In this document: positions 47,980 through 57,374 of the stretch, in pieces
How positions within the stretch are numbered: position 1 is the stretch's first letter
Layout: each line of letters opens with the position of its first letter
Assembly: GCF_900618535.1 (NCBI RefSeq)
Contig: NZ_UYJA01000008.1
Location: 1 to 64,000, forward strand
DNA length: 64,000 nucleotides
Reading direction: 5' to 3'
Origin: Pseudomonas bubulae
Lineage (GTDB): Bacteria > Pseudomonadota > Gammaproteobacteria > Pseudomonadales > Pseudomonadaceae
Position numbers and translations under genes: made by a program
Notes under the pieces: generated by a model
Databases searched by the model: none
What the model was told of the DNA's origin: nothing
The model's input: only the letters and a program-made list of their open reading frames with translations

Positions 47980-48735
47980 TCAAGTCGCCGGGCGAATTGC
48001 CTTGATCAGGGACTCCAGCGAATAACCCAGACGCGGAGCCAGGACTTGTGCCCGGACTGTCAGCGCGTCGATATCGAGTGCCTGTTCCAGATCAGCAGGT
48101 ACCATCAGGATGACATTACCCTCCTTGACCGGCAGCTCCCAATAATGGCGGTGATACAGGCCGCGCAGCAACGCAGCCCCCAGCGGCTTGCCATCGTCGG
48201 TGGCCCACTGGTTGATGATCAGCCAGCCATTGGGGGCCAGCTTCTTTTGGCAGTTTTCAAGGAATGTCCAGGCCAGGTGACCCGCTGCCGGTCCAAGATC
48301 GTTGTACAGATCGACAAAAATCAGGTCCGCGGGCTCGGCGCTGTCCAGCAGCTCCAGAGCATCACCGATACGAATATACAAACGCGGATCATCATCCAGG
48401 CCCAGGTATTCGATGGCCAGACGCGGCACATCCGGGCGCAGCTCGATGGCTTCGACATCTTCCAGGGGCAAAAACTTGAGACAGGCCTGGGTCAGGGTTC
48501 CGGCACCCAACCCCAGAAACAGTGCGCTTTCCGGAGCGTCATGGCACAACGCACCAATCAGCATGGCGCGGGTGTAGTCGTATTCCAGCCAGCTGGGGTC
48601 AGCAGTGAACACGCAGCTTTGCTCGATCGCATCGCCGAATTCGAGGAAACGGTAGTCAGCCACTTCCAGCACTCGAATCATGCCGAAGTCATCATGAACT
48701 TCGGCGAGCAGACGCTCTACGCGCTCCTCAGACAT
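47980..48735 (-). CDS. Spermidine synthase-like SAM-dependent methyltransferase-fold protein
   Basis: 251 residues from the ATG at 48735 ([18 protein letters not shown]). Rossmann fold with [15 protein letters not shown] at the nucleotide site and an acidic aminopropyl-type motif [15 protein letters not shown]. Annotated widely as spermidine synthase-like; whether it makes polyamine is unproven, since the usual active-site Tyr/Asp set is only partly recognisable. An upstream in-frame Met is 69 bases away but has no family match. Same strand as the helicase, 372 bases apart. Confidence 0.82.
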   Translation of the reverse strand: MSEERVERLLAEVHDDFGMIRVLEVADYRFLEFGDAIEQSCVFTADPSWLEYDYTRAMLIGALCHDAPESALFLGLGAGTLTQACLKFLPLEDVEAIELRPDVPRLAIEYLGLDDDPRLYIRIGDALELLDSAEPADLIFVDLYNDLGPAAGHLAWTFLENCQKKLAPNGWLIINQWATDDGKPLGAALLRGLYHRHYWELPVKEGNVILMVPADLEQALDIDALTVRAQVLAPRLGYSLESLIKAIRPAT

Positions 48736-48892
48736 TTCCTCTCCTTGCCGCGCCCCGGTACTACCCGCGGCGCTGAAAAAACAGCCACTCGATATCGAGC
48801 GCAAAGGCGCGATTGTCGGCCATTGCGGCGCAACAGGTCACGCACTAATTGCTGCTAACATGGGCCATCTCCAACAAATACTAGAGTCTGCG

Positions 48893-50239
48893 ATGAGCCC
48901 AATCTGGACCCCTGACAGCTGGCGCGCCCTGCCGATCCAGCAACAACCCCACTACCCTGACGCGGCGCACCTGCTGCGCGTCGAGCAAAGCCTGGCCAGT
49001 TACCCGCCACTGGTATTTGCCGGCGAAGCCCGGGAACTGCGCCGACAGTTTGCCGAGGTCACTCAAGGCAGGGCGTTTCTGCTTCAGGGCGGTGATTGTG
49101 CCGAGAGTTTTGCGGAGTTTTCGGCAGCCAAGATTCGCGACACGTTCAAGGTCCTGCTGCAAATGGCCATTGTCATGACCTTCGCGGCAGGGTGCCCGGT
49201 GGTCAAGGTCGGGCGCATGGCCGGGCAATTCGCCAAGCCGCGCTCGGCCAATGACGAAACCATCAACGGTGTGACCTTGCCCGCCTATCGTGGCGATATC
49301 GTCAACGGCATCGGTTTTGATGAAAAAAGCCGCGTGCCAGACCCTGAACGCCTGCTGCAATCCTATCACCAGTCCACCGCCACCCTGAACCTGCTGCGCG
49401 CCTTTGCCCAGGGCGGCTTTGCCGACCTGCACCAGGTGCACAAGTGGAACCTGGACTTCATCGCCAACTCGGCCCTGGCAGAGAAATACAGCCAGCTGGC
49501 CGACCGTATCGATGAAACCCTCGCCTTTATGCGTGCCTGCGGCATGGACAGCTCGCCGCAACTGCGCGAAACCAGCTTCTTTACTGCCCACGAAGCGTTG
49601 CTGCTGAATTACGAAGAAGCCTTCGTACGCCGCGACAGCCTGACCAACGATTACTACGATTGCTCGGCACACATGCTCTGGATCGGCGACCGCACACGCC
49701 AGCTGGACGGCGCCCATGTCGAGTTCCTGCGCGGGGTCAACAACCCGATCGGGGTCAAGGTCGGCCCGAGCATGAACAACGAAGACCTGATCCGCCTGAT
49801 CGATATCCTCAACCCGGACAACGACCCGGGCCGCCTCAACCTGATCGTGCGCATGGGTGCCGACAAAGTGGGCGATCACCTGCCGCAGCTGATCCGCGCG
49901 GTAGAAGGCGAAGGCAAGCAGGTGCTGTGGAGTTGCGACCCGATGCACGCCAACACCATCAAGGCCAGCAGCGGCTACAAGACCCGTGATTTCGCGCAAA
50001 TACTGGGTGAAGTGAAACAGTTCTTCCAGGTTCACGATGCCGAAGGCAGTTACGCAGGTGGCATTCATATCGAAATGACCGGCCAGAACGTGACCGAATG
50101 CATCGGCGGTGCCAATCCGATTACCGAAGACGGCCTGTCGGACCGCTACCACACCCACTGCGACCCGCGGATGAATGCCGATCAGTCACTGGAACTGGCG
50201 TTTTTGATTGCCGAGACGCTGAAGCAGGTCAAACGCTGA
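48893..50239 (+). CDS. 3-deoxy-7-phosphoheptulonate synthase, class II (AroA-II type)
   Basis: 448 residues from the ATG at 48893 ([15 protein letters not shown]). Condenses PEP and erythrose-4-phosphate in the first step of the shikimate pathway. Family motifs: [28 protein letters not shown] (PEP-binding Arg/Lys), [10 protein letters not shown] and [13 protein letters not shown], ending [16 protein letters not shown]. Class II enzymes occur in plants, Mycobacterium and in Pseudomonas beside the class I isozymes, sometimes linked to secondary metabolism; no such cluster is seen here. Divergent from the spermidine synthase-like gene. Confidence 0.94.
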   Translation: MSPIWTPDSWRALPIQQQPHYPDAAHLLRVEQSLASYPPLVFAGEARELRRQFAEVTQGRAFLLQGGDCAESFAEFSAAKIRDTFKVLLQMAIVMTFAAGCPVVKVGRMAGQFAKPRSANDETINGVTLPAYRGDIVNGIGFDEKSRVPDPERLLQSYHQSTATLNLLRAFAQGGFADLHQVHKWNLDFIANSALAEKYSQLADRIDETLAFMRACGMDSSPQLRETSFFTAHEALLLNYEEAFVRRDSLTNDYYDCSAHMLWIGDRTRQLDGAHVEFLRGVNNPIGVKVGPSMNNEDLIRLIDILNPDNDPGRLNLIVRMGADKVGDHLPQLIRAVEGEGKQVLWSCDPMHANTIKASSGYKTRDFAQILGEVKQFFQVHDAEGSYAGGIHIEMTGQNVTECIGGANPITEDGLSDRYHTHCDPRMNADQSLELAFLIAETLKQVKR

Positions 50240-50243
50240 AGAG

Positions 50244-50346
50244 CACCCTAACCCTCTCCCGGAGGGAGAGGGGACTGACCGCACGCGGGTTCAAGAACAC
50301 CGACAAACAGCTCCCTCTCCCTTAGGGTGAGGGCTGGGGTGAGGGG
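50244..50346. repeat. Dispersed intergenic repeat with CCCTCTCCC-type inverted ends
   Basis: CCCTAACCCTCTCCCGGAG near the left and CTCCCTCTCCCTTAGGGTG then GAGGGCTGGGGTGAGGGG near the right form an inverted pair, the layout of the common gamma-proteobacterial repeat. It may help terminate the DAHP synthase gene. Confidence 0.75.
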
Positions 50347-50363
50347 CAGCAAACACCCCGCCC

Positions 50364-50543
50364 TCACCTGTTAAACGGATCATCCCAAAAAGCCCGATGG
50401 CTTTCGGCCTCGATATCCGCCCTGCTCAACCCAAGGTCCTTGAGCGCCGCATCACTGATCTGCCGCAAGCACGCCCGCTCCCGCGACAGTTGATACCAGC
50501 GCGAAATCCGGGCAATCCACACTACGCCTATTTGACCTTTCAT
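50364..50543 (-). CDS. DUF1127 small protein
   Basis: 59 residues from the ATG at 50543. N-terminal Trp/Arg region (WIARISRWYQLSRERACLRQ) followed by the DUF1127 core (ISDAALKDLGLSRADIEAE), as in the YjiS/DUF1127 family of small Arg-rich proteins that bind RNA or phosphate-stress regulators in some species. Divergent from the LysR gene, with which it shares about 100 bases of upstream DNA; it may be a target. Confidence 0.85.
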   Translation of the reverse strand: MKGQIGVVWIARISRWYQLSRERACLRQISDAALKDLGLSRADIEAESHRAFWDDPFNR

Positions 50544-50639
50544 CACTTGAGCCCTCCTGTGGTATGGCTCAAGTGTCTGCGTGGGCATAAGATCAATCCA
50601 ACGAATGTTTCTTATGCGATACATCTGCGAGATTGATCA

Positions 50640-51497
50640 ATGGCTGAATTTCCCAGCATCGACACCGACCTGCTGCGCACCTTTGCCGCCATCGCCGATC
50701 ACGGCGGCTTCACCCGCGCCGCCGAAGCGGTCAATCGCACCCAGTCGGCGGTCAGCATGCAGATGAAGCGCCTGGAAGAAGACGTGCTGCAATGTGCGCT
50801 GTTCCAGCGCGAAGGGCGCACTGTCAGCCTGACCCAGGAAGGCGTGGTGCTGCTCGGCTATGCCCGGCGCATCCTCAAGCTGCACAGCGAAGTGTTCAAC
50901 ACCCTGCGCCAACCACAGATGGTGGGCACGGTGAAGATAGGTTCGCCGGATGATTACGTGATGCGTTTTTTGCCCGGCGTATTGTCGCGCTTTGCCCAGG
51001 ACTACCCGCTGATCAACGTCGAGGTACATTGCGAGCCGTCATCCCAGCTGTTGCAGCGTAATGATCTGGACCTGACGATCGTGACCCGCAAACCCGGTAC
51101 CGAAATGGGCCAGATCCTGCGCCAGGAACGCTTTGTCTGGATGGTGGCCCAAGGCTTTTCGCCCCATGAACAAACACCCCTGCCCCTGGCAATGTTCAAT
51201 ACCGACTGTTTTTGCCGGACCTGGGCCTGTAATGCCCTGGATATTCAACAACGTGAATACCGGGTTGCCTACACCAGTGCCAGCCTCGCGGCGATCAACG
51301 CCGTGGTCAGCACCGGGCTCGCCGTCACCGCCCAGCTACAAAGCCTGCTGACGCCCGATCTGCGCATCATCGGCGCGGCCGAGAACCTGCCGGAGCTTCC
51401 CTCAGCCAGTATTGTGCTGTTACGCAAAGCCAACAGCGCGTCGTCACCGATCATTGAGTGCTTTGCCGAATACATCGTCGAAGGCTTCAAGCTTTGA
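50640..51497 (+). CDS. LysR-family transcriptional regulator
   Basis: 285 residues. N-terminal winged helix-turn-helix (about 10-70: TFAAIADHGGFTRAAEAVNRTQSAVSMQ split at the standard helix positions) and a periplasmic-binding-like effector domain (about 95-280). The HTH is LrhA-like. Its 3' end overlaps the convergent TauE-family gene by 11 bases. Target and effector unknown; the divergent DUF1127 gene is one candidate. Confidence 0.9.
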   Translation: MAEFPSIDTDLLRTFAAIADHGGFTRAAEAVNRTQSAVSMQMKRLEEDVLQCALFQREGRTVSLTQEGVVLLGYARRILKLHSEVFNTLRQPQMVGTVKIGSPDDYVMRFLPGVLSRFAQDYPLINVEVHCEPSSQLLQRNDLDLTIVTRKPGTEMGQILRQERFVWMVAQGFSPHEQTPLPLAMFNTDCFCRTWACNALDIQQREYRVAYTSASLAAINAVVSTGLAVTAQLQSLLTPDLRIIGAAENLPELPSASIVLLRKANSASSPIIECFAEYIVEGFKL

Positions 51498-52239
51498 GCG
51501 CCAGCAACCCCGCGCACAGCAGCAAGAAAGCACAATACAGGCCGCGCAACAGGCGCTCCGGCAAAGCGTGAGCCAGCCTGACACCCCAACTGATGCTTAA
51601 CAGCCCACCAATGGCCATCGGCACGCCCATGGCCCAGTTGACCTCGTCATGCACTGCATACGTCAGCAAAGTCACCGCCGTACTTGGCGCAGCAAGGGCC
51701 AGTGACAGGCCCTGGACCACAACTTGAGTGGTGCCGAACACACTGGTCAGCACGGGCGCCGCCACCACGGCGCCACCGACACCAAACAGCCCGCCGGTCG
51801 TGCCTGCCACGGCACCCAGCACCCCGAACCACGGCCAGCCATAGCGTGAACCGGCCACAGGCGGGGCTGGCGAGGTGTACATTTTGATCAGGTTATAGAG
51901 GGTGATCGCCAGCAAAAAGACGATAAAGCCCCAGCGAATGATCCGCGCATCCACGCCAACGGCGAGCATCGCGCCCAACCAGGCGAAGCAAAAACTCATC
52001 AGCACCAGCGGCAATGCCTGACGCAAATTGATCCTGTTGCGTTGCTGATAGCGGTACAACGCCAAGAACACATTGGGCACCGACATGGCCAGGGCCGTGC
52101 CTTGCGCCAATTGCTGGTCCAGACCGAACCACAACCCCAATACCGGGATCGCGATCAGACCGCCTCCAATTCCGAACAACCCGCCCAGCGCCCCCATGGC
52201 GATACCCAAGGCTGCATACATTACAAAATCGATCAGCAT
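51487..52239 (-). CDS. Sulfite exporter TauE/SafE family membrane protein
   Basis: 250 residues from the ATG at 52239, which has AGGGG seven bases upstream; a GTG six bases earlier is less likely. About eight membrane helices, with two copies of the family glycine motif (GALGGLFGIGGGLIAIP and GTTGGLFGVGGAVVAAP). Members export sulfite, sulfoacetate or other organic anions. No sulfur genes nearby, so the substrate is open. Overlaps the end of the LysR gene on the other strand. Confidence 0.9.
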   Translation of the reverse strand: MLIDFVMYAALGIAMGALGGLFGIGGGLIAIPVLGLWFGLDQQLAQGTALAMSVPNVFLALYRYQQRNRINLRQALPLVLMSFCFAWLGAMLAVGVDARIIRWGFIVFLLAITLYNLIKMYTSPAPPVAGSRYGWPWFGVLGAVAGTTGGLFGVGGAVVAAPVLTSVFGTTQVVVQGLSLALAAPSTAVTLLTYAVHDEVNWAMGVPMAIGGLLSISWGVRLAHALPERLLRGLYCAFLLLCAGLLALKA

Positions 52240-52321
52240 TACCACCCCTCGTTGTGAGCACCCATGCTAACCAGTCCCCGGCGCCGGGCAAAGCGCAGAA
52301 CCGGGGCTTTTTCATCGAGCA

Positions 52322-52353
52322 AAAAAAAGCCCGGCATCAAGGCCGGGCTTTTT
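52322..52353 (-). terminator. efp terminator
   Basis: AAAAAGCCCGGC pairs with GCCGGGCTTTTT around ATCAAG, just after the efp stop. Confidence 0.9.
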
Positions 52354-52375
52354 CATCGTGCGGTTAACGCAAGGT

Positions 52376-52948
52376 TTAAACCTTGGCGCGGCCCTTGTAG
52401 GAACCACCGTCACGGGTATCGATTTCGATCCAGTCACCGATTTCAACGAAATCAGCAACGCTCAGCTCGGTACCGTTTTTCAGTTTGGCAGGCTTCATCA
52501 CCTTGCCCGAAGTGTCGCCGCGAGCGGAACCTTCGGTGTAGTCAACCTGACGCACGATAGTGGTCGGCAGCTCTACGGATACCAGACGGTCTTCGAAGAA
52601 GATCGCTTCGCAAACGTCGGTCATGCCTTCTTCAACGAATGGCAGAACGGCTTCGATGTCTTCAGCGTTCAGCTCGTACATGGTGTAGTCAGTGGTGTCC
52701 ATGAACGTGTAGGTGTCGCCGCTGATGAAGGACAGGGTAGCTTCTTTGCGATCCAGGATCACGTCTTCCAGCTTGTCGTCAGCGCTGTATACGATTTCGG
52801 TCTTGTAGCCAGTCAGCAGGTTTTTCAGCTTGGTCTTCATGATCGCGCTGTTACGACCGGACTTGGTGAATTCAGCTTTCTGAACCAACCAAGGGTCGTT
52901 TTCGAGCTTGATGACTGTACCGGGTTTAAGCTCTTTACCAGTTTTCAT
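52376..52948 (-). CDS. efp: Elongation factor P
   Basis: 190 residues. Relieves ribosome stalling at polyproline. The modified residue is Arg32 (TKSGRNSA), as in Pseudomonas, not the Lys of enteric EF-P. Three beta-barrel domains: KOW-like N-domain (about 1-65), OB domains II and III, ending [16 protein letters not shown]. The gene for its rhamnosylating enzyme lies directly upstream on the same strand, with a 49-base gap. Confidence 0.97.
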   Translation of the reverse strand: MKTGKELKPGTVIKLENDPWLVQKAEFTKSGRNSAIMKTKLKNLLTGYKTEIVYSADDKLEDVILDRKEATLSFISGDTYTFMDTTDYTMYELNAEDIEAVLPFVEEGMTDVCEAIFFEDRLVSVELPTTIVRQVDYTEGSARGDTSGKVMKPAKLKNGTELSVADFVEIGDWIEIDTRDGGSYKGRAKV

Positions 52949-52997
52949 TACGAATATCCGAATTTGGATTGAGATTTACAAAAATCTAGGTCGCGTA

Positions 52998-54131
52998 TCA
53001 TATCCAATTTCTATAAAACAGTACTAGCGCTTGCGCAAGATCAGCCTGTAATGACTGTTCCAGACAACACTGTTCAGCGTGTGCAGCGATTTCAGGCCAG
53101 CATTGGAGCACCCCATTCCAGCTTTCGCCCATCTCGGCGCCAGCATTCCAGGCATGCCAAAGCCCGGTAACCGCCCGGGCTGCCTGTGGTGAAAGGCCTT
53201 TGACGTAGAGGTCGAGGAATGCGTTGAGCTTGACCCAGTGCGCGTCTTCTTCCTGCTCATAGATATGCCACAGCAGGGGGCGCCCCGCCCATTGCGCCCG
53301 CACAAACGAGTCTTCACCGCGCACTGCGTTGAAATCACAGCTCCATAACAGGTGGTCGTAATCCTCTTGCCTGACGAACGGCAACGCCTGAACGGTCAAC
53401 GCCCCGCGCTGTTCGACCGCACCCAGGGGTAACTGCTCAATACCCAGCCACTGCAGCAGATCACCCATGATCCGTCCTTGCGGCACCAGCAGGTGGGTCG
53501 GCCCGGCCCCCGCCGCCATTGCATCCAGCCAGCTGGCCAGGCCGGTATTTTCATAGGCAAATAATGAAATCAGCCGCGCATTGTGCGCCGGGCAAACCCC
53601 CAGCCCCTGCAAAAATGCCTGCTTGGCCTGCGGGTCCTGCTCAAAGGCGTGGCGGCGCTGCAACAAGTCTGCCTCACGCAACAGCCCGCCAGTACCGGCA
53701 TCAAACCCCGGAAAGAAAAACATCCGTTTCAAACCGTCAGGCCGCATCGATGGCAGGCCGTGGCAGCCGCTGACCCAGTCTTCGGCACTCAAGTACTCGA
53801 GATTGATCCACAACGCCGGTTTTTCGCGAGCCTTCATCGCCTGCAGATAGCCTTCAGGCAGTTTGCAGGCAAAGGCCTCGACCACCACGTCGGCAACCTC
53901 CGTCGCCGGCCACTGCGCCGGCCACTGGCAAACCTCAACCCCCTGCTGCCATTGCTGCGCAGCGCCGACATCCGCCTCGGGGCACAACGGCACAAACGCA
54001 CGCAAGTCATCGACCCACAACCGTACGCCCTGCTGATGCTCGGCCACCAACTGCCGGGCCAGACGCCAGGTCACCCCGATGTCGCCGTAATTATCGACCA
54101 CGCTGCAAAAAATATCCCAGGAGGCTTTCAT
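52998..54131 (-). CDS. earP: EF-P arginine rhamnosyltransferase EarP
   Basis: 377 residues from the ATG at 54131. GT-B glycosyltransferase that attaches rhamnose from TDP-rhamnose to Arg32 of EF-P. N-terminal motif WDIFCSVVDNYGDIGVTWR holds Asp13 and Asp17, needed for catalysis in characterised EarP. The C-terminal nucleotide-sugar half includes RGEDSFVRAQWAGRPLLWH. Upstream of efp with the same orientation. Confidence 0.95.
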   Translation of the reverse strand: MKASWDIFCSVVDNYGDIGVTWRLARQLVAEHQQGVRLWVDDLRAFVPLCPEADVGAAQQWQQGVEVCQWPAQWPATEVADVVVEAFACKLPEGYLQAMKAREKPALWINLEYLSAEDWVSGCHGLPSMRPDGLKRMFFFPGFDAGTGGLLREADLLQRRHAFEQDPQAKQAFLQGLGVCPAHNARLISLFAYENTGLASWLDAMAAGAGPTHLLVPQGRIMGDLLQWLGIEQLPLGAVEQRGALTVQALPFVRQEDYDHLLWSCDFNAVRGEDSFVRAQWAGRPLLWHIYEQEEDAHWVKLNAFLDLYVKGLSPQAARAVTGLWHAWNAGAEMGESWNGVLQCWPEIAAHAEQCCLEQSLQADLAQALVLFYRNWI

Positions 54132-54256
54132 ACCGGGCTCCAACATTCAAAAGGGGGGATTGTCCGCATAATTGGCTGCGTACAGAAGTCTTGAGGCGGA
54201 TTAATCTGCGCGGCACTCGTGCGACAATCGACGTTCGTCACTATCAAGCTGCGACC

Positions 54257-54739
54257 ATGAACAAGACTGCTGTGCACCTGCTGATGCTGGAGAAACTCGA
54301 AATCGACCTCGATGTCCTCCAGCGCGCGGCGCAAACCGCCTATGAAGCGGCCACCCATGCGGAAAACATCGCCGAGAACAAATACGACACCCTCGGCCTG
54401 GAAGCGTCATATCTGGCCACAGGACAGGCACGCCGGGTTGAGGAAATTCGCCAGGCGTTGAAAAACTGCCGGGCCATGACCCTTGCGCCGTACAACCCGG
54501 CGCAGGGCATTCAGATCGGAGCGCTGGTCAGGCTGGAAGCCGAAAATGGCAGCGAACAGTGGCTGTTCCTCGCCCCCGATGCCGCCGGGCTCAAGCTCGA
54601 CCACAGCGGGCAGACGGTCACCGTCATCACCCCGCGCTCACCCCTGGGGGCCGCCTTGCAGGGCAAACAGCTTGATGATGAAGTGCAGATCAATGTGGGC
54701 GGTGCGGTACAGGTGTTTAGCGTTTGCGAAACGCTCTAG
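54257..54739 (+). CDS. GreA/GreB-family transcription elongation factor-like protein
   Basis: 160 residues from the ATG at 54257. N-terminal antiparallel coiled coil (about 1-75) and C-terminal FKBP-like domain (about 85-160, with GALVRLEAENGSEQ, LDDEVQIN). Overall it is a Gre/Gfh type protein that inserts the coil into the RNA polymerase channel. By hand alignment the acidic pair at the coil tip (Asp41 and Glu44 of GreA) falls on Thr and Leu in KYDTLGLEASY, so transcript-cleavage activity is doubtful. Divergent from earP, with a REP element after the stop. Confidence 0.82.
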   Translation: MNKTAVHLLMLEKLEIDLDVLQRAAQTAYEAATHAENIAENKYDTLGLEASYLATGQARRVEEIRQALKNCRAMTLAPYNPAQGIQIGALVRLEAENGSEQWLFLAPDAAGLKLDHSGQTVTVITPRSPLGAALQGKQLDDEVQINVGGAVQVFSVCETL

Positions 54740-54745
54740 ACAACT

Positions 54746-54830
54746 GTGGGAGCGGGCTTGCTCGCGATAGTATCGCCCCGGTCACGCAGATAAACCGCGG
54801 CAGCTGAATCGCGAGCAAGCCCGCTCCTAC
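54746..54830. repeat. REP/BIME element
   Basis: GTGGGAGCGGGCTTGCTCGC at the left and GCGAGCAAGCCCGCTCCTAC at the right, an 85-base head-to-head pair. Confidence 0.92.
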
Positions 54831-54848
54831 CAAAGTTTGATGCATGCC

Positions 54849-55103
54849 TTACTTGGCAGCAGCCACCATGCGGTTCAACTCACTGCGCACCATGTTGGCG
54901 TATTCCGGCGGTGACATGGCGTCCAGTTCCGAGCGCACCCATTCAGCCCACTTGCCCTTGCGCTTGGCACGTTCACCAAACAAACGCGCCGCATCCCCTT
55001 TGGCCTTGCCCAGGTTGCTCTGCCAAAGGTCGTACAAACGGGATTTTTCATCTTCAAGCGCTGCACGCTCTGCGAGAGGCTTGTTGGCGAGGTTGAAGCT
55101 CAT
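54849..55103 (-). CDS. Conserved small soluble protein, function unknown
   Basis: 84 residues, all helical and charged (AERAALEDEKSRLYDLW, AKGDAARLFGERAKRKGKW, PEYANMVRSELNRMV). No signal peptide, membrane segment or cysteine. I do not recognise a functional domain; the length and codon use are typical of real genes, and it converges with the Gre-like gene across the REP element. Confidence 0.8.
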   Translation of the reverse strand: MSFNLANKPLAERAALEDEKSRLYDLWQSNLGKAKGDAARLFGERAKRKGKWAEWVRSELDAMSPPEYANMVRSELNRMVAAAK

Positions 55104-55269
55104 GTGAATTTCCTGCGGTGTTAATTAGGTGACATCTTACACCCTACAAAGAAGTGTCTCAGTCTGGTTTTTGACTACGCTGTCAGCTCAGGCGCAAATC
55201 AGATGCAACTTTTTAGCATTGGGTTGACTCCATTACATATCACCCCTTTAACCCGCAAGGAGTACCGCA

Positions 55270-55587
55270 ATGGCTCGAAAAAATGCCGTACAAGCTGAAG
55301 ATCAAATCAAGGATCAAGCGTTCAGCGAACTGCAAGACCTGATTGCCGAATCTGAAAAACTGCTCAAGGACAGCGTGTCCCTGGTCGGTGAAGAAGGCGA
55401 AACCCTGCGTGCCCAGGTGAGCCTCAAGCTCAAGCAGGCACTGGATTCAGTGACCAACGTGCGCGAGCGCACCAAGCCTGTGGTCGACGCCACGGAAAGC
55501 TACATCGGTGGCCATCCATGGCAGACCGTGGCCATCTCGGCCGGTTTCGGTCTGGTCGTTGGCCTGCTGCTGGGGCGTCGCAACTAA
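55270..55587 (+). CDS. ElaB/YqjD/DUF883 family protein, second paralogue
   Basis: 105 residues. Same layout as the gene at 22,681: helical region (DLIAESEKLLKDSVSLVG) and a C-terminal membrane helix (TVAISAGFGLVVGLLLGRRN). GTRAQVSLKLKQAL-type heptads suggest a coiled coil. It stands alone here, with no yqjE-like partner. Probably inner-membrane, ribosome-binding by family. Confidence 0.92.
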   Translation: MARKNAVQAEDQIKDQAFSELQDLIAESEKLLKDSVSLVGEEGETLRAQVSLKLKQALDSVTNVRERTKPVVDATESYIGGHPWQTVAISAGFGLVVGLLLGRRN

Positions 55588-55610
55588 CATCGGCTGCCAC
55601 TGTTGCCTGC

Positions 55611-55641
55611 ACAGCCCCTGGTGTTTATTGCCAGGGGCTGT
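55611..55641 (+). terminator. Hairpin after the DUF883 gene
   Basis: ACAGCCCCTGG pairs with CCAGGGGCTGT around a nine-base loop; T-poor, so a weak intrinsic terminator. Confidence 0.6.
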
Positions 55642-55735
55642 GCGGTTTAAAATTTAAAACCGCCGACATATTCAGTGACATTCTCCGCTGACATTCTGAT
55701 ACTTCGTCGCATTCCCCATGCCAACGAGACAGTCA

Positions 55736-56938
55736 ATGTCCACGTCTACTGCTGCAACAAAACCTCTTAGCACCGCCCTGATTCTGCTGATGGCCACCGC
55801 CACCGGCCTGGCTGTTGCCAGCAACTATTACGCCCAACCCCTGCTGCACACCATCGCCCAGCAACTGGGCTTGAGCATGGGCAGCGCCGGTACCGTGGTT
55901 ATCACTGCCCAGCTCAGCTATGGCGCTGGCCTGTTACTGCTGGTGCCGCTGGGTGATCTGTTCGAACAACGCCGACTGATCGTCACCATGACCGTGCTCA
56001 GCGCCCTGGGCCTTCTGCTAAGCGCATTTGCCCCTTCGTTGACGTGGCTGTTGATCGGCACGGCACTGACCGGACTGTTTTCGGTATCGGCCCAGGTGCT
56101 GGTGCCCATGGCGGCCAGCCTGACCGACCCGCAAAGCCGTGGTCGGGTCGTTGGGACACTGATGAGTGGCCTGTTGCTGGGCATTTTGCTGGCCCGCACC
56201 GTAGCGGGCGCGCTGTCATCGGCAGGTGACTGGCGCACCATTTACCTGGTGGCTGCCGCCTTGATGCTGATCAGTGCCATCTCGCTGTATTGCGCCCTGC
56301 CCAACCACCATCAAAGCGCCGGGCTGAGCTACCCAAAACTGCTGAAGTCGGTGTTTACTCTGTTTATCGAAGAACCCGTACTGCGCCTGCGCGCCCTGCT
56401 GGGCCTGCTGACCTTCTCGCTGTTCGCCCTGTTCTGGACCCCCCTGGCCTTTTTGCTGGCGGTACCACCCTACAGCTACTCGGACGCGGTGATCGGTCTG
56501 TTCGGCCTGGCCGGCGCCGTCGGTGCGGTAGCGGCCAACTGGGCCGGACGCATGGCTGATCGCGGCAAGGGGCAACAGGCCACCACCGCTGGCCTGCTGG
56601 TGCTACTGGCCTGCTGGCTGCCCATGGCATTTGCCGGGCATTCATTGGTGGCTTTGCTGATCGGTGTGCTGGCCCTGGATTTTGCCGTGCAACTGGTCCA
56701 TGTGAGCAACCAGAACGCGGTGTTCAAAGTCCGCCCGGCAGCCCGCAACCGCCTGAATGCTGGCTACATCACCTGTTATTTCATTGGCGGCGCACTGGGT
56801 TCACTGGTAGGTGCGCAGACCTACCCGGCCTATGGCTGGGACGGTATTGTCGTGGTCGGCGCCGTGGTCGCGACACTGGCATTGGCGGTATGGGGCTACA
56901 GCCTGCAGCGCGAAAGCAAGCTGCAACCGGTGGGCTAA
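55736..56938 (+). CDS. MFS transporter
   Basis: 400 residues from the ATG at 55736 (MSTSTAATKPLSTALIL); an ATG 18 bases earlier has no ribosome site. Twelve membrane helices with the MFS motif A-type loop (GDLFEQRRLIV, and GRMADRGKG after helix 8). The SNYYAQPLLHTIAQQLG start resembles sugar-efflux or drug-type DHA exporters. Substrate unknown. Confidence 0.9.
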   Translation: MSTSTAATKPLSTALILLMATATGLAVASNYYAQPLLHTIAQQLGLSMGSAGTVVITAQLSYGAGLLLLVPLGDLFEQRRLIVTMTVLSALGLLLSAFAPSLTWLLIGTALTGLFSVSAQVLVPMAASLTDPQSRGRVVGTLMSGLLLGILLARTVAGALSSAGDWRTIYLVAAALMLISAISLYCALPNHHQSAGLSYPKLLKSVFTLFIEEPVLRLRALLGLLTFSLFALFWTPLAFLLAVPPYSYSDAVIGLFGLAGAVGAVAANWAGRMADRGKGQQATTAGLLVLLACWLPMAFAGHSLVALLIGVLALDFAVQLVHVSNQNAVFKVRPAARNRLNAGYITCYFIGGALGSLVGAQTYPAYGWDGIVVVGAVVATLALAVWGYSLQRESKLQPVG

Positions 56939-57014
56939 GCAGCTATATGGCACTTTTCATCGTAATGCGAACTCGCTAGCATGCGAAAAATGCCCTGACC
57001 ATCCGAGACGCCAT

Positions 57015-57311
57015 ATGATCCCTAAAGAATCCCGTAACGAACTGGCCCTGGATACTTTTATCAAGGCGCACCCTGAACTGATCGAAGAAATGAAAGAGCT
57101 GAGCGCCGAGGACCGCCAGCAACAGATTTTGTGGGCCTTTGAGGACGAAGCCGAAAGCCGCGGCCTGGAAGCCTGGGAACTGGCCCTGGAACTGATCGCC
57201 CGCTCCCCCGAAGAACTCAAGAGCATGCGCCTTGAAGTGCATCAGGAAGTCGCCGAAGCCCTGGACATGAGCTGGGAAGAGTACTGCGGGTTCAACGAAA
57301 TCGCGGTCTGA
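57015..57311 (+). CDS. Small acidic protein, function unknown
   Basis: 98 residues from the ATG at 57015. Strongly acidic and helical (KAHPELIEEMKELSAEDRQ, WAFEDEAESRGLEAWELAL, EVHQEVAEALDMSWEEYCG). No cysteine pair or membrane segment. I do not recognise a domain. Followed by a terminator, so it is expressed alone. Confidence 0.78.
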   Translation: MIPKESRNELALDTFIKAHPELIEEMKELSAEDRQQQILWAFEDEAESRGLEAWELALELIARSPEELKSMRLEVHQEVAEALDMSWEEYCGFNEIAV

Positions 57312-57329
57312 GCCACGCCACGTTGCATA

Positions 57330-57362
57330 AAACGCCCGGTCGATCACTCACCGGGCGTTTTT
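57330..57362. terminator. Bidirectional terminator
   Basis: AAACGCCCGGT pairs with ACCGGGCGTTTTT, between convergent genes. Confidence 0.88.
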
Positions 57363-57374
57363 GCACTTAAAGGA

